NCBI RefSeq assembly: GCF_016921195.1
Contig: NZ_JAFGYF010000001.1
Location: forward strand, 372,001-436,000
Length of the DNA stretch: 64,000 bases
Source: Cellulosimicrobium cellulans
Lineage (GTDB): Bacteria > Actinomycetota > Actinomycetes > Actinomycetales > Cellulomonadaceae
Direction of reading: 5' to 3'
In this document: piece by piece, positions 15,400 to 23,358 of the stretch
How positions within the stretch are numbered: position 1 is the first letter of the stretch
How the letters are laid out: every line of letters starts with the position of its first letter
Position numbers and translations under genes: made by a program
Notes under the pieces: model-generated
Databases searched by the model: none
What the model saw: only the letters and a program-made list of their open reading frames with translations
What the model was told of the DNA's origin: nothing

Positions 15400-17988
15400 A
15401 TGCGCAATGCCCTGAAGGTGTTCCGCCGCGACGCCGGGAGAATTCTCCACGCACCGAAGGTCTGGGCCATCGTCCTCGGGCTCGTCATCATGCCGTCCAT
15501 GTACGCGTGGGTGAACATCCTCGCCTTCTGGGACCCCTACTCGGACACCGAGCACGTCAAGGTCGCGGTCGTCAACCTCGACGAGGGCGCGTCGTCGGAG
15601 ATGACGGGGGAACTCAACGTCGGCGACCAGATCGTCGACCAGCTCAAGTCGAACCGTCAGCTGGGTTGGGGATTTCTCGAGAAAGACGCGGCGATGCGCG
15701 CGGTGAAATCCGGAGAATACTACGCCGCCATTGTCGTGCCGCCCACCTTCAGCAAGGACCTGCTGAGCATCACGACGGGGGACTTCGTCCGCCCGGAGCT
15801 CGACTACTACGTCAACGAGAAGGCGAACGCCATCGCGCCGAAGATCACCGGCGTCGGAGCGTCGACCCTCGATTCTCAGGTGAACAGCACCTTCGTCTCC
15901 ACCGTGGCGAAGACCGTCGCGGAGGACCTCGAGAAGGCCGGCGTCGACACGGGGACCCGACTGCTCGACGCGAGGACCACGACGCTCGACGCGCTCGACG
16001 ACACCGTCGGCGAGCTGGAGGCGGCGCGCGGTGGCCTCGCAGACCTGCAGACCACGCTCGCCGACGCGGGGACCGCGCTCACGGACGCCAAGAGCGCGCT
16101 CACACAGGTCGACGAGACGATCGGCGACGTCCAGACCTCGATCACCGAGGCCCAGACGCTCGTGGCCGACGCGCAGCAGGACCTCGTCTCGTTCACCGAC
16201 TCGGTCACGTCCGCGTACGTCTCGGGCGCCACGCTGCTGTCCGGGGCGTCGGCGCAGCTCAACCTCGCCGTCACCACGCTGTCGGCGGGCGTGCAGCACG
16301 CGAACCTCGCGATCGGCACCGCGATCGACGACGCGGGGGCAGTCGCGGACACCAGCAGCACGGCGCTCGCCGAGCTCCAGGCCCAGCTCGCGACCATGGA
16401 CCCCGCCGACCCGGGGTATCGCGAGCTGACCGAGGCGGTGGACCGGCTGACGGAGCGCAACGAGGCGGACCGGCAGCTCCTCGGCGACCTGGCGGCGCTC
16501 AACCAGGACATCACGGACGTCTCCACGGCCCTCCAGACGACCGCCACCGCGATCAACGGCGCCGTCCAGGACTCGGCGAGCTCGGCGGGAGCGATCCACA
16601 CCGTGCTGATCGGCACCGTCCCGGAGATCAACCGGACCATGGCGGAGCTGTCGGCGAGCGCCGGAGCGTTCTCGACCGCTCTCGACGCGCAACGGGACCT
16701 GGTGAGGCAGGCGGTCGTGCTCCTCGACGGTCTCGAGGGCCAGATGGGCGAGGCGAGCTCCGCGGTCACCCTGCTCGACGGCAACCTGCAGGGTGTCGAG
16801 CAGGACCTCGAGAGGCTGCGGACCGACGTGAGCGCGCTGAGCAGCGCGGAGGTCTGGCGCAAGCTGAGCGCGCTGACCGAGCTCGACCCGCAGCAGGTCG
16901 CGCAGTTCATGTCGTCACCGGTCGAGGTGAAGCAGCACAACCTGTTCCCCGTCGCCACGTACGGGTCCGCCATGGCGCCGCTGTTCACCAACCTCGCCCT
17001 GTGGATCGGCGCGTTCATGCTCGTCGTGCTCCTCAAGCAGGAGGCCGACACCGACGGCGTCCCGGACCTGACCGTGCGTCAGGCCTACCTCGGGAGATGG
17101 ATGCTCCTCGCAGCGCTCAACGTGCTCCAGGCGCTCCTGGTCAGCATCGGTGACGTGGTCATCGGGGTGCAGATGGCCAGCGCCCCGGCGTTCGTCGCGA
17201 CCAGCGTCTTCGCCGGGCTCGTCTACGTGTCGATCATCTACGCGCTCGCGGTGTCCCTGGGGTACGTCGGCAAGGGCTTGGCGATCCTGCTCGTGATCAT
17301 GCAGATCCCCGGCGCCTCGGGCATCTACCCGATCGAGATGATGCCCGGCTTCTTCCGGTCCCTGTTCCCGATCTTCCCCTTCACCTACGGCATCGACGCG
17401 ATGCGCGAGACGATCGGCGGGTTCTACGACGGCTACTACTGGCGCTACGTCGCGGTGCTCCTCCTGTTCGCGGTGCTGGCCTTCGTCCTGGGGATCTTCC
17501 TGCGCCAGAGGCTCGGCAACTTCTCTCGGCTGTTCAACGTCAAGCTGGCCGAGACGGGACTCTTCGTCAGCGAGGACGTGCAGATCTTCGGCTCCCGGCG
17601 CCGGCTCAGCCAGATCGTCCAGGCACTGAGCGATCGACAGCGGTTCCGCGAGGAGACGGCACGCCGGGCCGAGTGGTTCGCGAAGCACCATCTGACCGTG
17701 ATCCGCCTGGCGTTGCTGATCGGTCTGGTGGTGAGCGCGGCGCTCCTGGTCATCGCCTGGATCGTGCCGGACGCCAAGGCGACCATCCTCGGCCTCTGGG
17801 GCGTGCTGTGCCTCCTCGTGATCGGGGCCGTCGTGACGATCGAGTACATCCGGCAGAACATCGTCTTCGCGGGGAAGGTGGAGGGGATGCCCGAGAGCGC
17901 GCTGCGACAGGTCCTGGCGCGGGAGGAGCGGGCCACCCGCTCGGACACGCCGCTGGCGGAGCTCCAGGGCCAGGGGGAGCGGTCGTGA
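15400..17988 (+). CDS. YhgE/Pip-domain membrane protein (first of a pair)
   Basis: An 862-residue protein of the YhgE/Pip (phage-infection-protein-like) family. One transmembrane helix near residues 20-40 is followed by the conserved extracellular start (SMYAWVNILAFWDPYSDTEHVKVAVVNLDEG). A long helical, coiled-coil-like region (~180-500) is rich in Ala/Thr/Leu/Asp. The C-terminal ABC-2-like membrane domain has about six helices, and two more helices precede the charged tail. The architecture matches proteins related to EsaA of type VII secretion and to ABC-2 exporters without an ATPase. The ATG follows GAGGAGGAAC. It overlaps the next gene (GTGA), and the two probably act as a heteromer. Confidence 0.85.
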   Translation: MRNALKVFRRDAGRILHAPKVWAIVLGLVIMPSMYAWVNILAFWDPYSDTEHVKVAVVNLDEGASSEMTGELNVGDQIVDQLKSNRQLGWGFLEKDAAMRAVKSGEYYAAIVVPPTFSKDLLSITTGDFVRPELDYYVNEKANAIAPKITGVGASTLDSQVNSTFVSTVAKTVAEDLEKAGVDTGTRLLDARTTTLDALDDTVGELEAARGGLADLQTTLADAGTALTDAKSALTQVDETIGDVQTSITEAQTLVADAQQDLVSFTDSVTSAYVSGATLLSGASAQLNLAVTTLSAGVQHANLAIGTAIDDAGAVADTSSTALAELQAQLATMDPADPGYRELTEAVDRLTERNEADRQLLGDLAALNQDITDVSTALQTTATAINGAVQDSASSAGAIHTVLIGTVPEINRTMAELSASAGAFSTALDAQRDLVRQAVVLLDGLEGQMGEASSAVTLLDGNLQGVEQDLERLRTDVSALSSAEVWRKLSALTELDPQQVAQFMSSPVEVKQHNLFPVATYGSAMAPLFTNLALWIGAFMLVVLLKQEADTDGVPDLTVRQAYLGRWMLLAALNVLQALLVSIGDVVIGVQMASAPAFVATSVFAGLVYVSIIYALAVSLGYVGKGLAILLVIMQIPGASGIYPIEMMPGFFRSLFPIFPFTYGIDAMRETIGGFYDGYYWRYVAVLLLFAVLAFVLGIFLRQRLGNFSRLFNVKLAETGLFVSEDVQIFGSRRRLSQIVQALSDRQRFREETARRAEWFAKHHLTVIRLALLIGLVVSAALLVIAWIVPDAKATILGLWGVLCLLVIGAVVTIEYIRQNIVFAGKVEGMPESALRQVLAREERATRSDTPLAELQGQGERS

Positions 17989-20171
17989 GGAACGTCTCCC
18001 TGCTCTTCCGCCACGACCTCCGGCAGGCGACGCGGAGCACGATCGCCCTCGTCGTGCTCTTCGGGGTCGTCGTCATCCCCTCGTTCTTCGCCTGGTTCAA
18101 CGTGCTCTCGAGCTGGGACCCGTTCGGCAACGTGAAGAACCTCAAGGTCGCGGTGGCCAACGCCGACGAGGGGTACGAGGGCGGCCTGCTGCCCGTGCGG
18201 ATCAACATCGGGGACCAGGTGCTGTCCGCGCTGCGCGCCAACGCCGACCTCGACTGGGTGTTCACCAGCCCGGAGGAGGCGATACGGGGCACCGAGTCGG
18301 AGGAGTACTACGCCGCCCTCGTGCTCCCCGCGGACTTCAGCCAGCAGATGATGACGTTCCTCGTGCCGGGCGCCACGTCGGCCCGGATCGACTACTACAC
18401 GAACGAGAAGACGAACGCGCTGTCGCCGAAGATCACCGGCGAGGCGGCGACCGAGGTCTCGGTGCAGATCAACGAGACCTTCACCAAGACCTTGAACGAG
18501 GTCGGGCTAGGCGTCGTCTCCTCGCTCGCGGACAACCTCGAGGACCCCGAGACGCGAGCGGCCATCTCCCGGCTGGAGGCGAACGCCACGACGCTCGCCT
18601 CTCAGCTCCGCGCGGGTGCCAGCAGCGCGCAGGCCCTCGGCATGCTCGTCTCGTCCAGCAAGCCGCTCGTGAGCGGCGCGTCGTCGCTCGCGACCTCGTC
18701 TGTCGACGCCCTGCGCGAGACGGCCGGCGCGATCGGTGACGGGTCGAACGCGGCACGAGCCCTCGGTTCGACGCTGGACACGGCGACGGAGTCGCTCGCA
18801 GCGGCCTTCTCGACGAGCGCCGACAGCTATCGAGAGCTCGGCGCCCAGGTGGACCAGCTCTTCACGTCCCTGGACTCGCAGAGCCAGGCGGCCGTGGCGA
18901 CCTTGAACACGCTCGCCGGGCAGGTGGACACGCAGATCGCGGCCTACCAGGGGCTGCGCGACGAGCTCCAGGCGCAGGCGGACGCTGCGACCGACCCCCT
19001 GCTGCGCGACGCGCTGGAGCTGGTCGTCTCTCGCATCGACGGAGCACTCGCCCGTCAGGAGCTGCTGCGGGACCGCCTCCAGGAGGCAGCTGCGCGCCTG
19101 TCCCAGGGCGAGGCGGACAGCCAGGCGACGCGCGCCGAGGTCATCGCGCTCGTCGACGAGGCCAGGAGCGCCGTCGAGGGCGTCCAGAGCTCGTACACCG
19201 AGAGCCTGAGGCCTCAGCTCGAACAGCTCGCCGGAACGCTCGGGTCGATCAACGGCGGGTTCGTCGCGATCGGTGACGACCTGTCGGGCGCGGTCTCCGC
19301 CTTGTCGGAGGGCTCCGGGTCCCTCACCGGCGTGCTCACGGCCGCCGAGGGCACCATGACGACGATCGCCGGGGACCTGGACGCCGCGGCCACCCGGTTC
19401 GACGGCGTCGCCTCCGCACTGCGCGACGCCTCGGAGTCGGGCGATCTCAGCAAGCTCACCGAGATCATCGGGCCCGACGCGGAGACGTTCGCCGGCGAGC
19501 TGAGCTCTCCCGTGGCGCTCAAGACGATCCCGGTGTTCAAGGTCGACACGTTCGGTGCGCAGATGGCGCCCTTCTACTCCGTGCTCGGCCTGTGGGTCGG
19601 TGCGCTGCTGCTCTCGGTCCTGATCCGCGTCGACGTGGTGCGGGACCGTCTTCCGTCCGGAGCGGACCTCACGCTCCCGCAGGAGTACCTCGGGCGCTAC
19701 GGCATCTTCGCCGTCCTCGCTCTCCTGCAGAGCTCGCTGCTGTACGTCGGGCTCATCGGCTTCGTCGGGGTGCGGCCGGTCTACCCGGCACTGCTGATCC
19801 TCGCGGGCTGGGTGATGTCGCTGGTGTTCTCGCTCATCACGTACACGTTGGTCCTCTCGTTCGGCGAGGCGGGCAAGGCCCTCGCCGTCTTCCTGCTCGT
19901 CGTCCAGATCTCGGCCGGTGGTGGGGCCTACCCGCTCAGCGTGCTGCCGCAGTGGTTCCAGAACATCAGCCCCTTCCTTCCTGTCTCGCACGCCACGACC
20001 GCGGTCCGCGCGGCCATCGCGGGGATCTACGACGCGGACTACTGGATCGCCCTCGGCTGTCTCGTCCTCTTCGTCGCCCCCGCGCTGCTCCTGGGTCTGG
20101 TGCTCCGGGTCCCGCTCATCGGTCTCAACGACGACCTCGCCAAGGCGCTCGAGTCGACGCGCCTGATGTAG
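17985..20171 (+). CDS. YhgE/Pip-domain membrane protein (second of a pair)
   Basis: A 728-residue paralogue of the preceding protein: N-terminal helix, then VIPSFFAWFNVLSSWDPFGN with conserved NADEG, a ~350-residue extracellular helical region with Ala/Gln/Ser-rich heptad-like stretches, and a six-helix C-terminal ABC-2-like domain (AQMAPFYSVLGLWVGALLL onward). It lacks the extra C-terminal helix pair of the first protein. The GTG start overlaps the upstream stop codon, so translation is coupled. The operon ends at a hairpin at 20175-20194. Confidence 0.85.
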   Translation: MRNVSLLFRHDLRQATRSTIALVVLFGVVVIPSFFAWFNVLSSWDPFGNVKNLKVAVANADEGYEGGLLPVRINIGDQVLSALRANADLDWVFTSPEEAIRGTESEEYYAALVLPADFSQQMMTFLVPGATSARIDYYTNEKTNALSPKITGEAATEVSVQINETFTKTLNEVGLGVVSSLADNLEDPETRAAISRLEANATTLASQLRAGASSAQALGMLVSSSKPLVSGASSLATSSVDALRETAGAIGDGSNAARALGSTLDTATESLAAAFSTSADSYRELGAQVDQLFTSLDSQSQAAVATLNTLAGQVDTQIAAYQGLRDELQAQADAATDPLLRDALELVVSRIDGALARQELLRDRLQEAAARLSQGEADSQATRAEVIALVDEARSAVEGVQSSYTESLRPQLEQLAGTLGSINGGFVAIGDDLSGAVSALSEGSGSLTGVLTAAEGTMTTIAGDLDAAATRFDGVASALRDASESGDLSKLTEIIGPDAETFAGELSSPVALKTIPVFKVDTFGAQMAPFYSVLGLWVGALLLSVLIRVDVVRDRLPSGADLTLPQEYLGRYGIFAVLALLQSSLLYVGLIGFVGVRPVYPALLILAGWVMSLVFSLITYTLVLSFGEAGKALAVFLLVVQISAGGGAYPLSVLPQWFQNISPFLPVSHATTAVRAAIAGIYDADYWIALGCLVLFVAPALLLGLVLRVPLIGLNDDLAKALESTRLM

Positions 20172-20174
20172 CGC

Positions 20175-20194
20175 CCGGGTCGGCACCGACCCGG
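20175..20194 (+). terminator. Hairpin terminator after YhgE pair
   Basis: CCGGGTCGG (20175-20183) pairs perfectly with CCGACCCGG (20186-20194), 4 nt after the stop codon. The 2-nt loop means the innermost pair probably opens. Confidence 0.6.
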
Positions 20195-20309
20195 AGCCCG
20201 GAATAGGTCCGGGCACCGGCTGGTTGACCACGAGCGGGTATGATCGGTTGCCGCGGGCGTCGATCTGCCCGCCTCGTCAGCGAGAACCCACCGTTCCGGG
20301 AGAACCTCC

Positions 20310-20393
20310 GTGTTCGTCAGCGTGCCTGCTTGGCAGCTCACCCAGCGCCGCGACGTCGACCTCCGTCGAGTCGCCAGCGCGCTGTGTCGCTGA
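20310..20393 (+). CDS. Regulatory leader peptide with C-terminal cysteine (attenuation type)
   Basis: A 27-codon reading frame starting GTG with GGGAGAA 5-11 nt upstream. Its core LTQRRDVDLRRVASALCR, placed directly before the stop, matches the actinobacterial 'putative leader peptide' pattern (L-T-x-R-R-x-V-D-L-x-R-V-x-S-A-L-C) known upstream of sulfur and cysteine genes. The cysteine codon is TGT, uncommon in this G+C-rich genome, and is the second-last sense codon, where a ribosome stall would expose downstream RNA. Three hairpins lie between the stop and the symporter gene. Stalling on scarce Cys-tRNA would plausibly let the downstream gene be expressed. Family membership is by pattern; the mechanism is inferred. 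Confidence 0.75.
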   Translation: MFVSVPAWQLTQRRDVDLRRVASALCR

Positions 20394-20445
20394 CCTCCCG
20401 TCGCCGCTGACGCCTCCCCGCCTCCGCACACCCGTCAGGACCCTG

Positions 20446-20602
20446 GGTCGCCTCGCGACCTGAGCCGCTGACGCGCGTGGCGCGCCCCCGTCAGGGCGCA
20501 GGCCACCTCCGTGCCTGCGTCCCTGCCCGGGCCGCGCTGCTGCCGGCGCCCCGCGACGACGTCCCGAGCCCCTCTCCCGAGAGCGGGCGCTCGTGCGCCC
20601 GC
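20446..20602 (+). promoter_or_regulatory. Hairpins in the symporter leader RNA
   Basis: Between the leader peptide and the symporter are GGTCGC(20446-20451)/GCGACC(20455-20460), CGCAGGC(20497-20503)/GCCTGCG(20513-20519) and a perfect 8-bp stem GCGGGCGC(20583-20590)/GCGCCCGC(20595-20602) with a 4-nt loop. The last stem ends 8 nt before the GAAAGG ribosome-binding site (20611-20616), close enough to affect initiation. The repeated CGCTGACG/CGTCAG words in this stretch could allow alternative pairings. The rest of the 20172-20622 gap shows no further gene. Confidence 0.5.
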
Positions 20603-20622
20603 GTCACCCCGAAAGGTCCTCC

Positions 20623-22131
20623 GTGTCCTCGACCCCCTCGACGGCCTCCGCGCAGGCCGACCCGCAGGCGAAGCAGGCTCCGGCCTCCGCGCCCGCGAAG
20701 AAGAAGCGCCGGTTCCCCTCGTTCAGCGTGCAGATCCTGCTCGGTCTCGCGGTCGGCGTCGGGCTCGGTGCCCTCGCGCTCGCCATGGGCCCGCAGGACG
20801 CCGCGGGCGACGTCCCCAACGGCCTCACCACGACGCTCGACACGATCGGCTCGTCGTTCGTGACGCTGCTCAAGGCGGTCGTGCCGCCGCTGATCTTCAC
20901 CGCGATCGTCGCGTCGATCGCGAACCTGCGGACCGTCACCAACGCCGCGCGCCTCGCCGGCCAGACGCTCCTGTGGTTCGCCATCACCGCGGCGATCTCC
21001 GTGGCCGTCGGCATCGGCCTGGGTCTGCTGTTCCAGCCCGGCAACCGCGCGTCCGTCTCGCTCGACGCCGCGTCCGAGCCTGGCCGCACCGGCACGTGGC
21101 TCGACTTCCTCAACGGCCTCATCCCGGGCAACGTCCTGGGCCTTGGCGCGAGCACGCAGGTCGAGGTGGCCGACGGCGGCGCGACCGCCAGCACGTCGGT
21201 GAACTTCAACGTCCTGCAGATCCTCGTCGTCGCGCTCGTCATCGGCATCGCGGCGCTCAAGTCGGGCAAGAAGGCGGACCCGTTCCTCGCGTTCAACCGC
21301 TCCGCGCTCGCGATCGTGCAGAAGGTGCTGTGGTGGATCATCCGCCTCGCGCCGATCGGCACCGCCGGCCTCATCGGCTACGCCATCGCGGCGTACGGCT
21401 GGACGTCGCTCGCGTCGCTCGCGTGGTTCGCCGTCGCGATCTACGTCGGCCTCGCGGTCGTGCTGTTCGTCGTCTACCCGATCCTCCTGCGCACCAACGG
21501 CCTGAAGATCTCGAGCTACTTCAAGGGCGCCTGGCCCGCGATCCAGCTCGCGTTCGTCTCGCGCTCCTCGATCGGCACGCTGCCCGTGACGCAGCGCGTC
21601 ACCGAGCGCAACCTCGGTGTCCCGAGCGAGTACGCGTCGTTCGCCGTGCCGCTGGCCGCGACCACCAAGATGGACGGTTGCGCCTCGATCTACCCCGCCA
21701 TCTCGGCGATCTTCGTCGCTCAGATCTTCGGCATCGACCTGTCGATCACCGACTACCTGCTCATCGCGTTCGTCTCCGTCGTCGGCTCCGCCGCGACCGC
21801 GGGTCTCACCGGCGCGATCGTCATGCTGACCCTCACGCTCTCGACCGTGGGCCTGCCGCTCGCGGGCGTGGGCCTGCTGCTCGCGATCGACCCGATCCTC
21901 GACATGGGCCGCACCGCGGTCAACGTCGCGGGCCAGGCGCTCGTGCCCACGATCGTGGCGAAGCGCGAGGGCATCCTCGACCTCGAGCAGTACGAGGCCG
22001 CGACGGCCGAGGACCTCTTCGTGGACGAGGACGACGACGCGTCGTCCGAGGCGACCACTCAGACCACGACGAGGGGCGAGACCACCGAGGCGCCGTCGGG
22101 AACCAAGGAGCCCGTGGGCGCCTCCGCCTGA
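20623..22131 (+). CDS. Dicarboxylate/amino acid:cation symporter (DAACS/SLC1 family), possible cystine importer
   Basis: A 502-residue symporter with about eight helices and two re-entrant loops. Family marks are FVSRSSIGTLPVT (serine-rich HP1 loop), ATTKMDGCASIYPAISAIFVAQ (the transmembrane-7 NMDG-type motif) and IDPILDMGRTAVNVAGQ (transmembrane-8 substrate site). DAACS members carry glutamate, aspartate, C4-dicarboxylates, serine or cystine (TcyP/YdjN type). The cysteine-type leader peptide upstream suggests cystine, which is inference. The GTG start after GAAAGG was chosen; it opens a Lys-rich cytosolic N-terminus. The tail is acidic and Thr-rich. A perfect hairpin terminator follows. Confidence 0.85.
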   Translation: MSSTPSTASAQADPQAKQAPASAPAKKKRRFPSFSVQILLGLAVGVGLGALALAMGPQDAAGDVPNGLTTTLDTIGSSFVTLLKAVVPPLIFTAIVASIANLRTVTNAARLAGQTLLWFAITAAISVAVGIGLGLLFQPGNRASVSLDAASEPGRTGTWLDFLNGLIPGNVLGLGASTQVEVADGGATASTSVNFNVLQILVVALVIGIAALKSGKKADPFLAFNRSALAIVQKVLWWIIRLAPIGTAGLIGYAIAAYGWTSLASLAWFAVAIYVGLAVVLFVVYPILLRTNGLKISSYFKGAWPAIQLAFVSRSSIGTLPVTQRVTERNLGVPSEYASFAVPLAATTKMDGCASIYPAISAIFVAQIFGIDLSITDYLLIAFVSVVGSAATAGLTGAIVMLTLTLSTVGLPLAGVGLLLAIDPILDMGRTAVNVAGQALVPTIVAKREGILDLEQYEAATAEDLFVDEDDDASSEATTQTTTRGETTEAPSGTKEPVGASA

Positions 22132-22132
22132 C

Positions 22133-22157
22133 GCCGGCGCGCGATCACGCGCCGGCG
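22133..22157. terminator. GC-rich hairpin after the symporter gene
   Basis: GCCGGCGCG (22133-22141) pairs with CGCGCCGGC (22148-22156), loop of 6 nt, 2 nt after the stop codon. It is the first of two consecutive hairpins in this convergent gap. Confidence 0.55.
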
Positions 22158-22160
22158 AAC

Positions 22161-22205
22161 ACGACCTGGGTGCCGTCATCCACGGGATGACGGCACCCAG
22201 GTCGT
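22161..22205. terminator. Bidirectional terminator, perfect 21-bp stem
   Basis: Positions 22161-22181 and 22185-22205 are exact reverse complements with a 3-nt loop, between the convergent symporter and SHOCT genes. Confidence 0.8.
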
Positions 22206-22213
22206 TCTCGGCG

Positions 22214-22522
22214 TCAGGGCTGGGGGCGACCCTCGCGCAGCACGGCGAGGCGCGAGCGGTACTCCTGCTCGTCGATCTCGCCGCGCGCGTAGCGCTCGCC
22301 GAGGATCGCGACGGGGTCGGGGCCGGCGGTGCGCCACGCGCCGGGGCCGCCCGGTCCCCAGCCGCGTCGCGCACGCCGCGCGATGAGGAAGATCACGGAC
22401 GCGAACAGCAGGAACCACAGCAGGGGGAAGACGAACCACCAGGGCCCGGGCCCCCAGCCGGCGTGCGCGACGTGCGCGACGGCCTCCGTGGGGACGACGG
22501 CCCCGGTGAGTGCGGTGAGCAT
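22214..22522 (-). CDS. SHOCT-domain small membrane protein
   Basis: A 102-residue protein with one strong helix (WWFVFPLLWFLLFASVIFLIA), a Gly/Pro/Arg linker, and a C-terminal SHOCT motif (DPVAILGERYARGEIDEQEYRSRLAVL). SHOCT tails are short oligomerisation modules of unknown role. GGAGG lies a few nt before the ATG. It reads in the same direction as the two-component genes, ~170 nt downstream of the response regulator. Confidence 0.85.
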   Translation of the reverse strand: MLTALTGAVVPTEAVAHVAHAGWGPGPWWFVFPLLWFLLFASVIFLIARRARRGWGPGGPGAWRTAGPDPVAILGERYARGEIDEQEYRSRLAVLREGRPQP

Positions 22523-22692
22523 GACGACCTCCGGTGTCGGTGCGGCCCGCCGGTTGGCGGGGGCGGCCGCGTTCCGGCCGCACCTCCAGGCTTCCCGTCG
22601 CCCGGCGCCACGTCGTCGGCCGTGCGTGCCGACCTCGCTCGTCCCGTGGTACCGGTCCCCGCCGACGCCGGGTGGACCGACGGCAGGGTGAG

Positions 22693-23358
22693 TCAGCCCG
22701 CCCAGCCGGGGCGCACGAGCCCGGACTCGTAGGCCGCGACGACGAGCTGGGCGCGGTCGCGCGCGCCCACCTTGGCCATGACGCGCGACACGTGCGTCTT
22801 CACCGTCGACTCCGACAGGTAGAGCGTCCCCGCGATCTCGTCGTTCGAGAGCCCGCCCGCGACCTCGACGAGCACCTCGCGCTCGCGCGGCGTGAGCTCC
22901 TCGACACCGGGGACCGGCCCGACGGCGCGCGTCGCGTCCGCGACCCGGGAGAGCAGGCGCCGGGTGACGGTGGGGGAGAGCAGGGCGTCGCCGCGCGCCG
23001 CGACCCGCACCGCCCGGACGAGGTCGACGGGCTCGGTGTCCTTGACGAGGAACCCGCTCGCGCCGCCGCGGATCGCGTCGGTCACGTACTCGTCGAGCTC
23101 GAACGTCGTGACGACCACGACGTGCACGTGCGCGGCCGCGCGGTCGGCGACGATGCGCCGAGTCGCCTCGAGCCCGTCGAGGCCGGGCATGCGGATGTCC
23201 ATGAGCACGACGTCGGGCAGGTGCTCGAGCGCGAGCCGGACCGCGTCGTCCCCGGTCGCGGCCTCGGCGACGACGCGCATGTCGTCCTCGGAGTCGATGA
23301 GCGCACGGAACCCGCCCCGCACGAGCGCCTGGTCGTCGGCCAGCACGACGTCGATCAT
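22693..23358 (-). CDS. NarL/LuxR-family response regulator
   Basis: A 221-residue regulator. The receiver domain (1-125) has acidic D8-D9, phospho-acceptor Asp54 in VVLMDIRMPG, and a switch lysine in LVKDTEP. The C-terminal LuxR helix-turn-helix reads ELTPREREVLVEVAGGLSNDEIAGTLYLSESTVKTHVSRVMAKVGARDR. The ATG overlaps the stop of the histidine kinase gene (ATGA), so the pair is translationally coupled. Target genes are not evident. Confidence 0.92.
   Translation of the reverse strand: MIDVVLADDQALVRGGFRALIDSEDDMRVVAEAATGDDAVRLALEHLPDVVLMDIRMPGLDGLEATRRIVADRAAAHVHVVVVTTFELDEYVTDAIRGGASGFLVKDTEPVDLVRAVRVAARGDALLSPTVTRRLLSRVADATRAVGPVPGVEELTPREREVLVEVAGGLSNDEIAGTLYLSESTVKTHVSRVMAKVGARDRAQLVVAAYESGLVRPGWAG

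Noticed and set aside
20224-20244. Promoter TTGACC ... TATGAT upstream of the leader peptide
   Set aside because: The two hexamers are only 9 bp apart, far from the ~17 bp needed. TATGAT may be a -10 without that -35.
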